DNA from: Ophiobolus disseminans
Lineage: Eukaryota; Ascomycota; Dothideomycetes; Pleosporales; Phaeosphaeriaceae
Length of the DNA stretch: 64,000 bases
Assembly (NCBI GenBank): GCA_010093685.1
Contig: MU006249.1
Location: forward strand, 25,096 to 89,095
Reading direction: 5' to 3'
The notes under the pieces were generated by a model, which saw nothing but the letters and a program-made list of their open reading frames with translations, was not told where the DNA came from and searched no databases. Positions 9,037 to 19,307 of the stretch are shown piece by piece. How positions within the stretch are numbered: position 1 is the first letter of the stretch; each line of letters begins with the position of its first letter. The position numbers and the translations under genes are program-made.

Positions 9037-11037
9037 ATGCTGCGCGCCTCCATCCTACGGGCCCGCCCAGCGGCCCGGCCATTGGCCCGCCAGGCCCGCC
9101 CGCAATGGCGCATCGTGCAGCGCTTCTACGCCGACGACACCAAGGCTGGCGAGACGGCCGTGCCCAACCCTGCGCCCGTCGTCACGCCCTCGCTCTCACC
9201 ATCAACTCCCACGCCCGCACAAAAGGGCACCATTCCGCCCTCTGACGTCCCGAGGCCGCCGCCTACGCCCGAGACGACGACATCGCGCTCGGCACCCGCC
9301 GTCCCGCCCAAGACAACACCCCCCACCGGCCCCGGCACTGCGAGCATAGCGCCGGACCCAGTGCAGGCGAAGAAGCCAAAGAAGAAGGGACGACTGCGGC
9401 GCCTGCTCTTCTGGCTCACCATCCTGTCTGGCCTGGGATACGCCGGCGGGGTGTGGTACTCGCTGGTCTCGGACAACTTCCACGACTTCTTCACCGAGTA
9501 TGTGCCCTTTGGCGAAGATGCCGTCGCATACTTCGAGGAGCGCGAGTTCAGGCGGAGATTCCCCGGCCGCGCTGGACAGCCGCGACTCCACCCCCAGATC
9601 TCTGGCGAGAACAAGGTCACCATCCCCGGCAAGAGCGGCCTGAGCGCGCGCGCCGTCCCCGAAGGCCAGGCTGATCTTGGGTCCAAGGGTCCGCACGTGA
9701 GCGCTGTTAGCGACAGCAAGGCCATGCAGACGGGCGCCCAGCCCAAGGTGGGCTCAAACACACCTCCCGCGAGCCCTCCGCCAAAGAACACGCAGGAGAA
9801 AAAGCAGGAGCAGGCCCAGAAGGAGAAGCCCACCGAGTCTCTGTCACATCCCGAGAAGCCTGCGCCCAAGGAGGTCAAGAAAGAGCTCGTTGCGCCCGCT
9901 CCAGCCAAGCCTGTTGCTCAGCTCGACCACCTGGCCGTGCCCGCTGCGACCGAGCCCGTCGTCCAGGACGTTGTCAAGATCGTCAACGACATCATCACCG
10001 TCATCAACGCCGACACTGCACACGATGGCAAATACAACTCTGCCCTCGACAAGGCAAAGTCGGAGCTTGGACGCGTTGTATCTGACATTAACTTGATGAA
10101 GGCGAACCTACAGAAGGAGTCCGAGGACAAGGTCAAGGCCGCACATGCCGAATTTGATGCCGCTGCAAAAGAGCTTGTCCAGCGGTTAGACCACCAGATG
10201 CAGGCCCAGGAGACTCACTGGAAGGAGGATTTTGAGAACGAGCGCGAACGCTTGTCGCAAACCTACAAGGACAGGCTGCGGTCCGAGCTGGAAGCCGCTC
10301 ACAAAGTCTACGAACAGAAGACCAAGAACGAGCTTCTCGAGCAGAGCATCCACCTCCAGAAGAACTTCACCGCGAATGTCCGGGACCGTGTCGAGGCTGA
10401 ACGAGATGGTCGTCTTGGCAAGTTGAATGAGCTTTCTTCCTCGGTACACGAGTTGGAGAAGCTGACCGCGGAGTGGAACGAGGTAGTCGATGCCAACCTC
10501 AAGACACAGCACCTCGTCGTTGCTGTCGAGGCGGTCAAGTCTGCGCTCGAGACCCAAGCCACACCAAAACCTTTCGTCACTGAGCTCGCGGCACTCAAGG
10601 AAATCGCTGATGACGATCCCGTTGTCAGCGCCGCTATTGCCAGCATCAACCCTGCCGCCTATCAAAGAGGCGTCCCCAGCTCTGCACTCCTTATTGACCG
10701 CTTCCGCCGCGTTGCATCACAAGTTCGAAAAGCCGCTCTCCTCCCTGAAGACGCTGGTGTTGCATCGCATATTGCTTCCCTTGCCATGTCTAAGGTCCTC
10801 TTCAAGAAGTCCGGCCTCGCAGTCGGCCAAGATGTCGAAGCTGTTCTCGCGCGAACTGAAGTTCTCCTCGAGGAAGGCGATCTTGATGCCGCGGCACGCG
10901 AAATGAACGGTCTGCAAGGGTGGGCAAAGGTGCTTAGCAAAGACTGGCTGAGTGAGTGCAGACGGGTTCTTGAGGTCAGGCAAGCACTGGATGTCATTGC
11001 GACAGAGGCACGGTTGAACAGCTTGCTGGTGGATTAG
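9037..11037 (+). CDS. MIC60: MICOS complex subunit Mic60 (mitofilin/Fcj1)
   Basis: Core subunit of the mitochondrial contact site and cristae organising system, which shapes crista junctions (family knowledge). Single exon, 666 residues. The N terminus is a mitochondrial presequence rich in Arg and Ala without acids (MLRASILRARPAARPLARQ). A Pro/Thr-rich stretch follows, then a transmembrane helix around residues 122-143 (LLFWLTILSGLGYAGGVWYS). Next comes a Lys/Pro/Ala-rich linker. From about 330 to 510 there is a long heptad-rich coiled coil. The C-terminal mitofilin signature domain ends with ARLNSLLVD. The predicted topology is N-in matrix with the coiled coil in the intermembrane space. 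Order and length match filamentous-fungal Mic60. Confidence 0.94.
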   Translation: MLRASILRARPAARPLARQARPQWRIVQRFYADDTKAGETAVPNPAPVVTPSLSPSTPTPAQKGTIPPSDVPRPPPTPETTTSRSAPAVPPKTTPPTGPGTASIAPDPVQAKKPKKKGRLRRLLFWLTILSGLGYAGGVWYSLVSDNFHDFFTEYVPFGEDAVAYFEEREFRRRFPGRAGQPRLHPQISGENKVTIPGKSGLSARAVPEGQADLGSKGPHVSAVSDSKAMQTGAQPKVGSNTPPASPPPKNTQEKKQEQAQKEKPTESLSHPEKPAPKEVKKELVAPAPAKPVAQLDHLAVPAATEPVVQDVVKIVNDIITVINADTAHDGKYNSALDKAKSELGRVVSDINLMKANLQKESEDKVKAAHAEFDAAAKELVQRLDHQMQAQETHWKEDFENERERLSQTYKDRLRSELEAAHKVYEQKTKNELLEQSIHLQKNFTANVRDRVEAERDGRLGKLNELSSSVHELEKLTAEWNEVVDANLKTQHLVVAVEAVKSALETQATPKPFVTELAALKEIADDDPVVSAAIASINPAAYQRGVPSSALLIDRFRRVASQVRKAALLPEDAGVASHIASLAMSKVLFKKSGLAVGQDVEAVLARTEVLLEEGDLDAAAREMNGLQGWAKVLSKDWLSECRRVLEVRQALDVIATEARLNSLLVD

Positions 11038-11311
11038 AGAGTGGCTTTCTTCGTGTAATGTACTCTTAGAGTTGGACTGGTGACGTGCGTTTCCTGATTT
11101 CTATTGTATTCATAGCCAAGCGTGTGTATGCTTGTACATGTAGCTTGTAGACTATGCAAAGAGGTTCACATTTAGCCGCCTGGGGGCCATTGATACGTTT
11201 TCGGAGCTGAAACAGAACGTCCATCATCCTGCTCCGCCACCGTACTCTTCTAGGTAGATGCTCAGCCACCTGCTCGCCTGACTTGATTCGATATCTTCCA
11301 CCGCATCTCGC

Positions 11312-12283
11312 ATGCATTCTCCATATCTCCTCGCCTCATTTGCTATGCCTCGCAAACAGAAACACCACTCATTTGATCTACCACGGTTCAACTCCACATC
11401 ACCACCAACTCCGCCTGACTCTATCAAAGACTTCCAGTCAGGCCCGGACGCCACCCTTGCCAATGATAACCAGAGCATCAAATCGACACGTATGCAGACA
11501 TGTGTGCCTGTAATCCGCACTGAACAAATTTTAGACAACACGCTCCGCCTCATTGGCGCTACTTGCGCGGTTTTATTTGGCATCTGGGCCCCACTGTCGT
11601 ATTGGCTACAAAAAGAGAGCAACAGAGATAACGACGTCGCACAAGAGCGCTTAAAGAAGGAGGTCGAGGGTTTAAGAAACGATATAATGCTGTTGGGTGT
11701 GCTTAGGGCGTTTGAGTACTGCGATGTGGAATCGCGAAAGCAGATGGACGCATGCAAAGAGCTGAGATCACGCATGAATCTAGAGGATGCGATAAAGCAG
11801 ATTGCGAAGCAGACCAACACATCGCCATCTAAATCCAGCACCATGAAAGATCGTGCACCGACAGCAACAGAGCGACTAGAACTCTTCAGTGCGCCAAACG
11901 ATATCCTTAGCCTTATCCCCGATAAGTCTGCAACTCCACCGCTGGTTACCTCCATCATGTCCGAGTACTGCGATCGAGGAGTGGACAAACCAGAACCCAC
12001 TTCCTCTCCTCGACCTTACTTATTGCCAACCTGGACTACACGCGAGATTCCCAGTACATTTCTCCGCCCATCAACCTCGCCCGCAGGTCGAAACTCCACG
12101 TACAAGATCGAAGCTGGGTTGGCTAGACCGCATGTTGGGCCTACTTCGTGTGGAGTGTTCCAGAGACCATGTGGAAGTCTAGCGAATTATATGGGAATGT
12201 ATGCAGTTTTGGTCTTGATGTTGTACATCGGGTACAAGAGGAAGACTGGGGAGGCGAGGAAGAAGACAAACAAAGTGAAGTAA
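11312..12283 (+). CDS. Hypothetical membrane protein with two helices
   Basis: Single open frame of 323 residues. Two starts are possible: the ATG at 11312 (MHSPYLLASFAMPRKQ) or the one at 11345 (MPRKQKHHSFDLP); the second would give a hydrophilic N terminus typical of fungal membrane-tethered proteins. A first hydrophobic segment (LIGATCAVLFGIWAPLSYWL) lies near residues 78-97. It is followed by a charged, coiled-coil-like stretch (ERLKKEVEGLRNDIMLLG). A second helix (YMGMYAVLVLMLYIGY) lies just before a basic tail (KRKTGEARKKTNKVK). Both helices end in positive residues. I do not recognise a family. The gene lies downstream of and parallel to Mic60. Confidence 0.6.
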   Translation: MHSPYLLASFAMPRKQKHHSFDLPRFNSTSPPTPPDSIKDFQSGPDATLANDNQSIKSTRMQTCVPVIRTEQILDNTLRLIGATCAVLFGIWAPLSYWLQKESNRDNDVAQERLKKEVEGLRNDIMLLGVLRAFEYCDVESRKQMDACKELRSRMNLEDAIKQIAKQTNTSPSKSSTMKDRAPTATERLELFSAPNDILSLIPDKSATPPLVTSIMSEYCDRGVDKPEPTSSPRPYLLPTWTTREIPSTFLRPSTSPAGRNSTYKIEAGLARPHVGPTSCGVFQRPCGSLANYMGMYAVLVLMLYIGYKRKTGEARKKTNKVK

Positions 12284-13369
12284 ACATAAGCTAAATCATC
12301 CATATGTGGAAATGAGTCGTGGAGCTGTTGAGTCTGATTGAGTGAAGCTGAAGACCTTTTTTTCTTTCTGAAAGTGAATTTGCAGGTTCAGTGTACTAAA
12401 CAGGGCATCTTGTTCGCCAAGCTGGTAGTCACAGTGGTTTGGCCACGGAGTGTCGGTGCCATGATTCCAGTTGCAAAAAGGTCCAAGAAATCTGGCTGTT
12501 GAACGGAGACAGTAAGAGCTCGCGGGTATAGAGCTCTCAGAATTATGATCAGGATCACGTAAAGCCAACACGTTTAGCAATGGCTCTAAAACTCACCTCC
12601 CAATCTGTATGTACTGCACCACCCGGAGTGTCGGGTCGCAGCCCAGCCCTAGACGCCGTATGATTCACACATCCTTAAAATGTGTGACGTACATCATCGA
12701 GTCCTCTTTGACACTAATTGCAATGAATTCGATCCTTCTACTTATCTCAGAGCTTCTCAAAGGCATCTAAAACTATCCACACTACAAACAGACCACCTGG
12801 AGCAACCAATTGGCACCAAAGTAAAGCGAACTTATGCGGATCTTTGAACGGGGAGGATGACACCCGAGTCTTCTGATATCACTGGTATCGGTATATATGA
12901 TTCCTCTCGATAAAATCGCGCTACCTAATTCAGATCATCGTAATATTCCTCGTATAAGTTATCCTAACAACTTTTCGTTGCCCATTCTCATCGCGCGCGA
13001 TCAAGCAGGACATGGTGTCAACATCCATCGGACGACGCCGGATTCTCGAATCATGCTCGCAATACAATCCTTCACGACAGAATTCTACTGTCTGTTTTAC
13101 ATCTGCCATCGCTACAGTACTAGCAGCTATCAACAATGTAGCACAAAGCATATGTTACGTAAGCCCTTCCTAACTTCACTAGTAGGAATACAGGTTTCTT
13201 CGTCAAGTTTGTAGCGATCCATGCGCCCCAGAACGTGAGACACCCGTTACTGGAGCTAGCTGCCTGGTCGAGCGGCCTGGTCGGTGCATTCGTTCTGGTC
13301 TTGTTTTGGCTAGTTCAAGTACGTTTGATACCAAAAATGTCCACTTGACATTGAGATGAACGAGGATAA
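12284..13369. other. Mostly non-coding; possible HET relic tail on minus strand
   Basis: No intact gene. On the minus strand a 73-residue frame (13151 down to 12930) begins with a hydrophobic run. It could be either a tiny secreted protein or the 3' end of the HET relic just upstream on the same strand. A plus-strand frame at 13192-13318 reads like a membrane helix (GLVGAFVLVLFWLV), but its neighbouring exons do not join in phase. Confidence 0.3.
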
Positions 13370-14220
13370 GCTAGTCATCGCATGTGAGCATCGCCAATAT
13401 CGTTTGCGAACCGAAAAGCGCAAACATCTCGTCTCTTGGATCCGAGGCTTCAAGATCTTGCGTACGCGACACTAATTTCAATACTGTCAAAAGTCCGCTG
13501 TCTCGCCGGGTATGAAGTCGACCAAGCCAAAACTCCGCTACGTACCCTCACGCACTAAGCCCTCTGGAGTCGCTAGCAGCCATGGTGATATGGGATGGCA
13601 TCAAGCAAGATTGCCGGAGTGTAGCGAGAATGACTGGACCCCACAATAGAATGCGCTCTCGGAGATAAAATAGCATACGAGAAACCCTCTTGCAAGACCG
13701 TGATATCTACAGATACTGCATCAGTGCTTGACATGAATGCCAGATGAAGAGGAAATATTATCACACGGGGCAAACATGTGGCGACAAAAACAAGTGCGCC
13801 ACAAGCTGATGCACTTATGCTGGAGAGGCAGCGGAATAGGTACCTGTGCTGTGCAATCGATATGGTTCGTTGAATATGACGTTCTTAGAGGTCTAAAGAC
13901 GTTTTCACTTGGAAACGATTCGAAGTTGCTGTGATGCTCACTCACCGTTGTTGCTGATAAGTTAGGCGTGCTTAGCCAGAGCCAGATTCAAAAATACCAG
14001 ATGCAATGCTGTAGACGTCTTCCATCATTTAGACCTGAGAGAATCGCTCATGTAGATTGGACTGATCCATGTAAACAGCATCTGTCTAGAATGTTTTGAT
14101 GCTTGCGTTCTTTGAGTCTTCGAAGGGGATAGTGCATTTTGATCGTCACTGGCGCTACGTGGTATTGCAAATTAGATGCTCCGACATGAATCTGGTGACA
14201 GTTTCTTGCATAGCCCCAGC
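13370..14220 (-). pseudogene. Decayed HET-domain (heterokaryon incompatibility) relic
   Basis: Read on the minus strand, consecutive pieces match the order of a HET domain. At 14218 there is a CWGYA segment in the position of the SYxWG motif. A VAPVTIKMHYPLRRLKER stretch follows. Near 14075-13985 there is DAVYMDQSNLHERFSQV, then a stop, then MMEDVYSIAS (compare the family pattern DAICINQ...QV..M..IY). TVLQEG near 13705 stands for the VLQE motif. Near 13440 there is SDPRDEMFALFG (family pattern DPRDKIFALLG). Stops and frame changes separate the pieces, so no product is expected. HET proteins trigger incompatibility cell death on non-self fusion. This is recognition by eye of degenerate motifs. 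Confidence 0.6.
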
Positions 14221-17200
14221 AACAACTTGGGCAACCTTGAGATGTCGACCCTGTTCTACATGAATGGGACAGAGAAGATGTTGTACACTATATCGTTGAT
14301 GGACACTAGTAGTTAAAGGTTGGCTGGAAGCTGCTGCATCGGCGGTTGAGCGGACATCTGTGCAGCACAGATTTCTGAAAGAAGAGTACCTTTGCTACAT
14401 GGTATTGCGGAACTCACATGCGGGGTCGGATGACCGCTTGCTTCGGTGCGATACGGGCAAGATATGCTTAATGCCTAGGTAAGCGCGCGTCGCAGAGACC
14501 TTAGGATAGGAGGCAAGAGCGACTAGTGATAACGTCGAAGAACCTCAGCACTGTCTTTAGATAAGCATCAACTCAAACATGCGACACCTCACCCTTTCTA
14601 CGACGTCGTTGAAATAAAGTCGACAGGCTGATGGCCATGGAGGAGAGGCGCCGGGACTCACTTCCATTTTGGGGTTCTCGGCCGGGAAAGCTGAACAGAA
14701 GGCACCCAAATACCTGGTTCACCGTCCGCCATCGCAGGGTAACGTCCACAGCTGCTCATCATCTTCCTTCCACATTTCTAACTTCTATCTCAACCACATG
14801 TTGTAATTCTGTCTCTTACTTCCACGACCTTCACGCCTGCGGCAGGCACGTCGCCCTGGAAGGATTTGATTACTAGTCATTCGCCTATTCCAGCATAGGT
14901 TGCCAGGCATCACTACTTCTAGATTTACATTTACGCGAATCCCTCTTGGTCGCCGAACATTGTCCCAATATTGATGCCTGCCGTACAGGGAGACGAGTTC
15001 AGCCAAGTCGCGCACGCCTGGACTCATAGTGTCGATTGACTGCGAGTCCCATCACAGTCTTCCCGCGCTTGAAGTGTGCGCAAAATGGACATGGTCTGCA
15101 TTCTATGGCCCGAATTGCTCGTCCCGCAGGACTGGGGTTGGCGAGATTGGTTCCAGAATCGTGCAAGTCGCAGTGTTTTTCGGTCGAGGAGATAACCTAC
15201 GGCCCGACGCCAATCACGAAAACAACAACCGCCCTTCGGGTGGTGTACCCGTAGCTCAAGGGCTCAAACGCTGGGCGAAGACGTCGCAAGGCTTGCGCCG
15301 TCTCGGTTACCCACTCCTGAATAAGGCTCGTTGCTTCTGTCAACCAGCACCTTGCGACTCGGACACCTTTAGCTTGTTGCCACGGTGTGGCATGTGAAGG
15401 ATCACTGCAGGCCAGGAAGCCTTCTGAGGTCGGCTGGCTGATGCGCAACCCTTCTGATAGCCTCGTGCAGCATCCTGCAGACGGGAGATGGTCACCAGTA
15501 GCCCAAAGGTTGCCAACACACTGCCTCGCAGAGCGTGCCGGCAAAGCATCACGATTGGTAGGCCTGCGCTAGAGACGCAAGCCTTGGAACAAACCACATG
15601 ATAAATGCTGCATATCTTGACACAATGGTGGGCGACACGCCGACGGTACAACCCAGCCAATGGTGCGTGCCTGCGAAGAAGGTGCGAGCGACATTGAGGC
15701 TCTGCTCGCGAAGATCAGACCATTCGCCATATCAAATTTGGCGGGACATGGGGAAGCAAAAAGCATCTTTGTCGCAAGCGGGACGCTTTCTCTCGCAATC
15801 GTGTCGACCCCTGCCCGTTGCTATCGGCTTGGGCTTGATCATGACCCAACCTAGGCAAGATGGGACGCGGGAAGGATCCTCTTGGGACGCTAAACCATGC
15901 GGTCGGTTGTCGACTCTGCTTCCTTGCGGGGTCAGATGCTAGGCGAGGCCGACGCCAACAATTAAACTCTCCACCACTTTACCTTGACCAAGCGGCGAAG
16001 CCGACCAACGGGCGGTCGACCATCAACATGGCGTCTTCTGAACAGCAACGGTGGTTTGAAGCTATCCAACAACTCCAAAGTCTGTTCTCGTGTTGAAGTT
16101 CTGCAGACAAACTAAGTCGGCCGGTGCGCATTCGAATGCGAGTTTTGGTGTGCGGCCATTCCAATTATGGCACTCCGTACTCCTGAGTCCTCCCACAGCA
16201 TTCCCGGTACAACGTGCTACAGTACGACATGCTGTGTTCCACAGGGGGGATCTGACTGGATGTTGGCCGCACTGTAATGTGCTGACACGACCCAGGTGGA
16301 AGTTTCCGGATTGCTGGTACCCTCTTCCAGCACTGTGCTGATCACCCGCCGGTGTGGCTTTGGCGGCGTATGTGTGCATGCTTGCGATTACAACCCCTCA
16401 CTTTGTGTGGTGTTCCAGAAGCGGCACACAAGTTGCTGAAATTTGGTCCCATTCGATCCGTGAACGACATACCAGGGCAAGCGAGGGTCCCGGGGCCCTC
16501 AAGTTCACGTGTTCCACGCTGTCGGACACGGCCTGAACGTCGCAAACCCGGCCCCAGTTGATGTTCGAGACCCCCTATCCACAGAGGGAAAGAAACTCTG
16601 ATGTGGGGGTAATCGAACGTTGATTCTTCGTGCTGGCGGCGCAACACCGCTCCGAGCTTACGGTTAAGATTGGTCCACTTAGCAATGCGCGCTCAACGGC
16701 CAGCAAAGTGCCCGGTAATAGAATGACTTCTTACGCTGACTACCAATGGACTTCGAAAGTATCATCAATAGCAACACGAGACGAAACAGCTCCTGCATAC
16801 TATTGATCACAATTCAGTGCCGGTCGAGCAGTCTTCCGTCGACGAGAGGAGTGCAGCACATCAGAAAGGATGACAGGGATTTTCGCGATACCCGCTCTTT
16901 TCGCAATAGTCTCTGTGTTGTCGGCCCTTTCTATTGTCCCGCCTGCAAGTCAAGTCCAGGCAGGGTCCATGCTGGCTGCAAGAAGATCTAGCCCGAATGT
17001 GTCGAGGTGTGGCGGTGCAAGAGCTCACTTTGGTTGAGCACATCATGCACGTTCTCGGGAGATCGCAACGCGGCTGGTTGATTCGCTCGAGCTCTAGCAG
17101 GAGGCGCTATAATTAGGGCGAAGATACGGGCCTGTGGCGGTGCGCATTTACGACACCTTTGAGACATGCTGCTTTTGTGCTGCATTCGTTATATTGCGGT

Positions 17201-17447
17201 AACATCAGTCTCGGCGACGTGGGAAAGGCAAGCGTACCCGCACTGTCACGCACATAACACATGCCATTGCGTATTGAGAATTGTCCCCCCCACGGCTTCA
17301 AAGCTTGGGCACTGGAATATGCTCTGGATTTGAATGGCTATTTTCGCGGAGATACTGGGATATCACAGCAGGCGGTGCTGTGGACATGAAGCAAATCAAA
17401 GAAGCCCGGGGCTCTGCACCTAAATTAGTCCTCCTCATGGTGTGCTA
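14221..17447. other. Gene-poor region, nothing recognised
   Basis: About 3.2 kb with short overlapping frames in all six phases and none with a family motif, codon bias or clean splice structure. No tRNA, rRNA or terminal repeat was seen. It could hold long non-coding transcripts or very old transposon remains. Confidence 0.4.
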
Positions 17448-17804
17448 CTACCTAGTACAGAGATGCCAACATTGACGATGTGGGCATTTTAGCGTAATGC
17501 CTGTGAACACCGGCGGGAAGGTTATCGAATTCGTAGGCACTATGGAGGCTGCCAATTTGACATGGGCAGGGAGCATCGCTCCGGTCATACAGTCGATACA
17601 TTCATGCGGCGGTCGCACTACAGGCTTGTGTCCACGATGTGCCCGTCTGCGCTGTTGATAGGTGGGGCGGTCCCAGCGCAGCGAGCTCCCACCTGCGGTT
17701 CGCGCGTTCTCACCAACCTTATCCACGAGGCTGGGCCAGAAGGATTCAGGGACCACGAGGAGGGCCAGCAATGTGACCTGGGCGGCAACATAGAGGCGGA
17801 ACAT
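17448..17804 (-). CDS. Doubtful small secreted-protein candidate
   Basis: A 118-residue frame starting at the ATG at 17804. The N terminus is a plausible signal peptide (MFRLYVAAQVTLLALLVVP). The mature part is basic, with six cysteines arranged as ECIDC and KCPHRQCWHLC plus one between. There is no recognisable domain and no support from neighbours. It lies in a gene-poor stretch full of chance frames, so this may be noise. Confidence 0.22.
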   Translation of the reverse strand: MFRLYVAAQVTLLALLVVPESFWPSLVDKVGENARTAGGSSLRWDRPTYQQRRRAHRGHKPVVRPPHECIDCMTGAMLPAHVKLAASIVPTNSITFPPVFTGITLKCPHRQCWHLCTR

Positions 17805-17825
17805 GAGGCCCGAGTATGACGCCAA

Positions 17826-19307
17826 TATTGACCGGGTTGGCTTGCAACGTAAGAGTGTCTGAGAGAGATTGCCCTACCCTGGAGCTGCCCACGGTCGGGT
17901 CATCCTGATGAAACGTGACTGGGGAGAGTGAAGGTTCGCGAGCAGAAAGCCACCACCATGGGGAAGCGCAATACACACTGCGACGTCGTCGCTGCGCCCT
18001 GGACACCAGGACTCCCGCTGCTGCTGGCGGTGAGGCAGGCTCCATGACGCACTGTGGGCCGGTTAGTCAGAAGGAAGCATCGCAGTGTCGCGCAGCAATT
18101 TGCGAAGTAGGAGCACTGAGAAACTCGGTGAGGTCAGCACTCTTGGGCGCCTGCCCTGCGGTGACTGCGCCCGCGCGCCCACGAGGGTTCGCTTAGCACA
18201 CCTCTTGCAGGAAATGGTGGCCTGTCCAAAGTAAAATTAGAGCCGTCCCATGTCCAATCAGCCGGCCGGGCCACAGCACCGCCGCACACCAGCCACATGT
18301 CCCGCAGCGCGGACCAGGCAGAGCGAGGACGGGCGAATCAGAGGGCGGGCGGGCGCCCGGCGGGTCGACTGGGGGGCTGCCACCCTGTGTCTTCACAGAA
18401 GCGGTGGTCTAGCGCGCACATCGTCGAGGCCCCATGCCTATTCCGCTTGCATTCTCCAGATCGGGCGTGGAGCCTCTCCCGCCCCGTCACCCTACTCGCT
18501 GCCCACCTTCTGTCGCGCCCGTTTCGGGCAAGGCCAGCGCTGGTGGTGCGCCCATGCCCGCAGGACAGGGGTCGGACACACCGCGACTCTACGAGGCTTG
18601 TCCTACCAGAAAGCGGTCGGGGCGCGCGATTAAGGCGGGGACTGAATTCATGGCGGACGGTAACCTCCTGGTCTTTTCTTTTCTCCTAGCGCACACTGAC
18701 CGTTCCCAATCTGCCACCTCATGCCACTGGCCCAAGCTCCCGTAGGGCAGTAAATCTACCATGCAGGGGTTTAGCGTGCCATTCTGTGGCTTCGTGCTCT
18801 GTGCGGCCTGGGGGCCATCGCGGGCGTGTCTGAGGCCTTATGTATAAACCCAATGTCGCCCCCGAAGCACCGTACTCCAGATCCAGGCTTCCGATCAGCA
18901 CAAGCACTACTCCTTCCAGACCTTCACTGACGCTCTGGAACTCCCACTTCAGGAACAAGTCCTCTCCGTTTGTGACTTGTCCTTCGCTTGCCTGCCAGCC
19001 AGCCAGCCTCGAGTGCCGCCGTCCCGGAAAGAAGATCCCGCTGTCACTCCCTTCCAAATCAGCAAAAGATCGACAGTACCATCGACGATAATCCCATCGT
19101 CGCCGACCATTGCTACGTCCAGGTGAGCATTCCCCTGTCAAAGCATGTCTTGTATAAGACACGCTAGCCCTACCATATACTGCCCTCTCTTCGAGCGAGC
19201 CACACTCCTCTACTGCCTATGCTGACCATCGTGGAACAACAGATTTGAGTGCCATCTCAAAATATTAATCCTGACCCTGCGTCGTCTCACTCATCACTGC
19301 ACTCAAC
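17826..19307. other. Intergenic, upstream region of the C2H2 factor
   Basis: GC-rich to 18.7 kb with overlapping chance frames. From about 18.84 kb it becomes pyrimidine-rich and includes TATGTATAAACCC near 18840, a possible core promoter for the transcription factor at 19308, which would then have a long 5' UTR. Confidence 0.35.

Noticed and set aside
13192..13318. Plus-strand membrane-helix-like exon
   Set aside because: Neighbouring exon candidates do not join in phase with an intron of credible length, and the minus-strand HET relic ends beside it.
15029..15660. Overlapping frames of 100-120 codons on both strands
   Set aside because: No domain, no codon consistency, no splice sites; equally long frames occur in several phases at once, as expected by chance in GC-balanced DNA.
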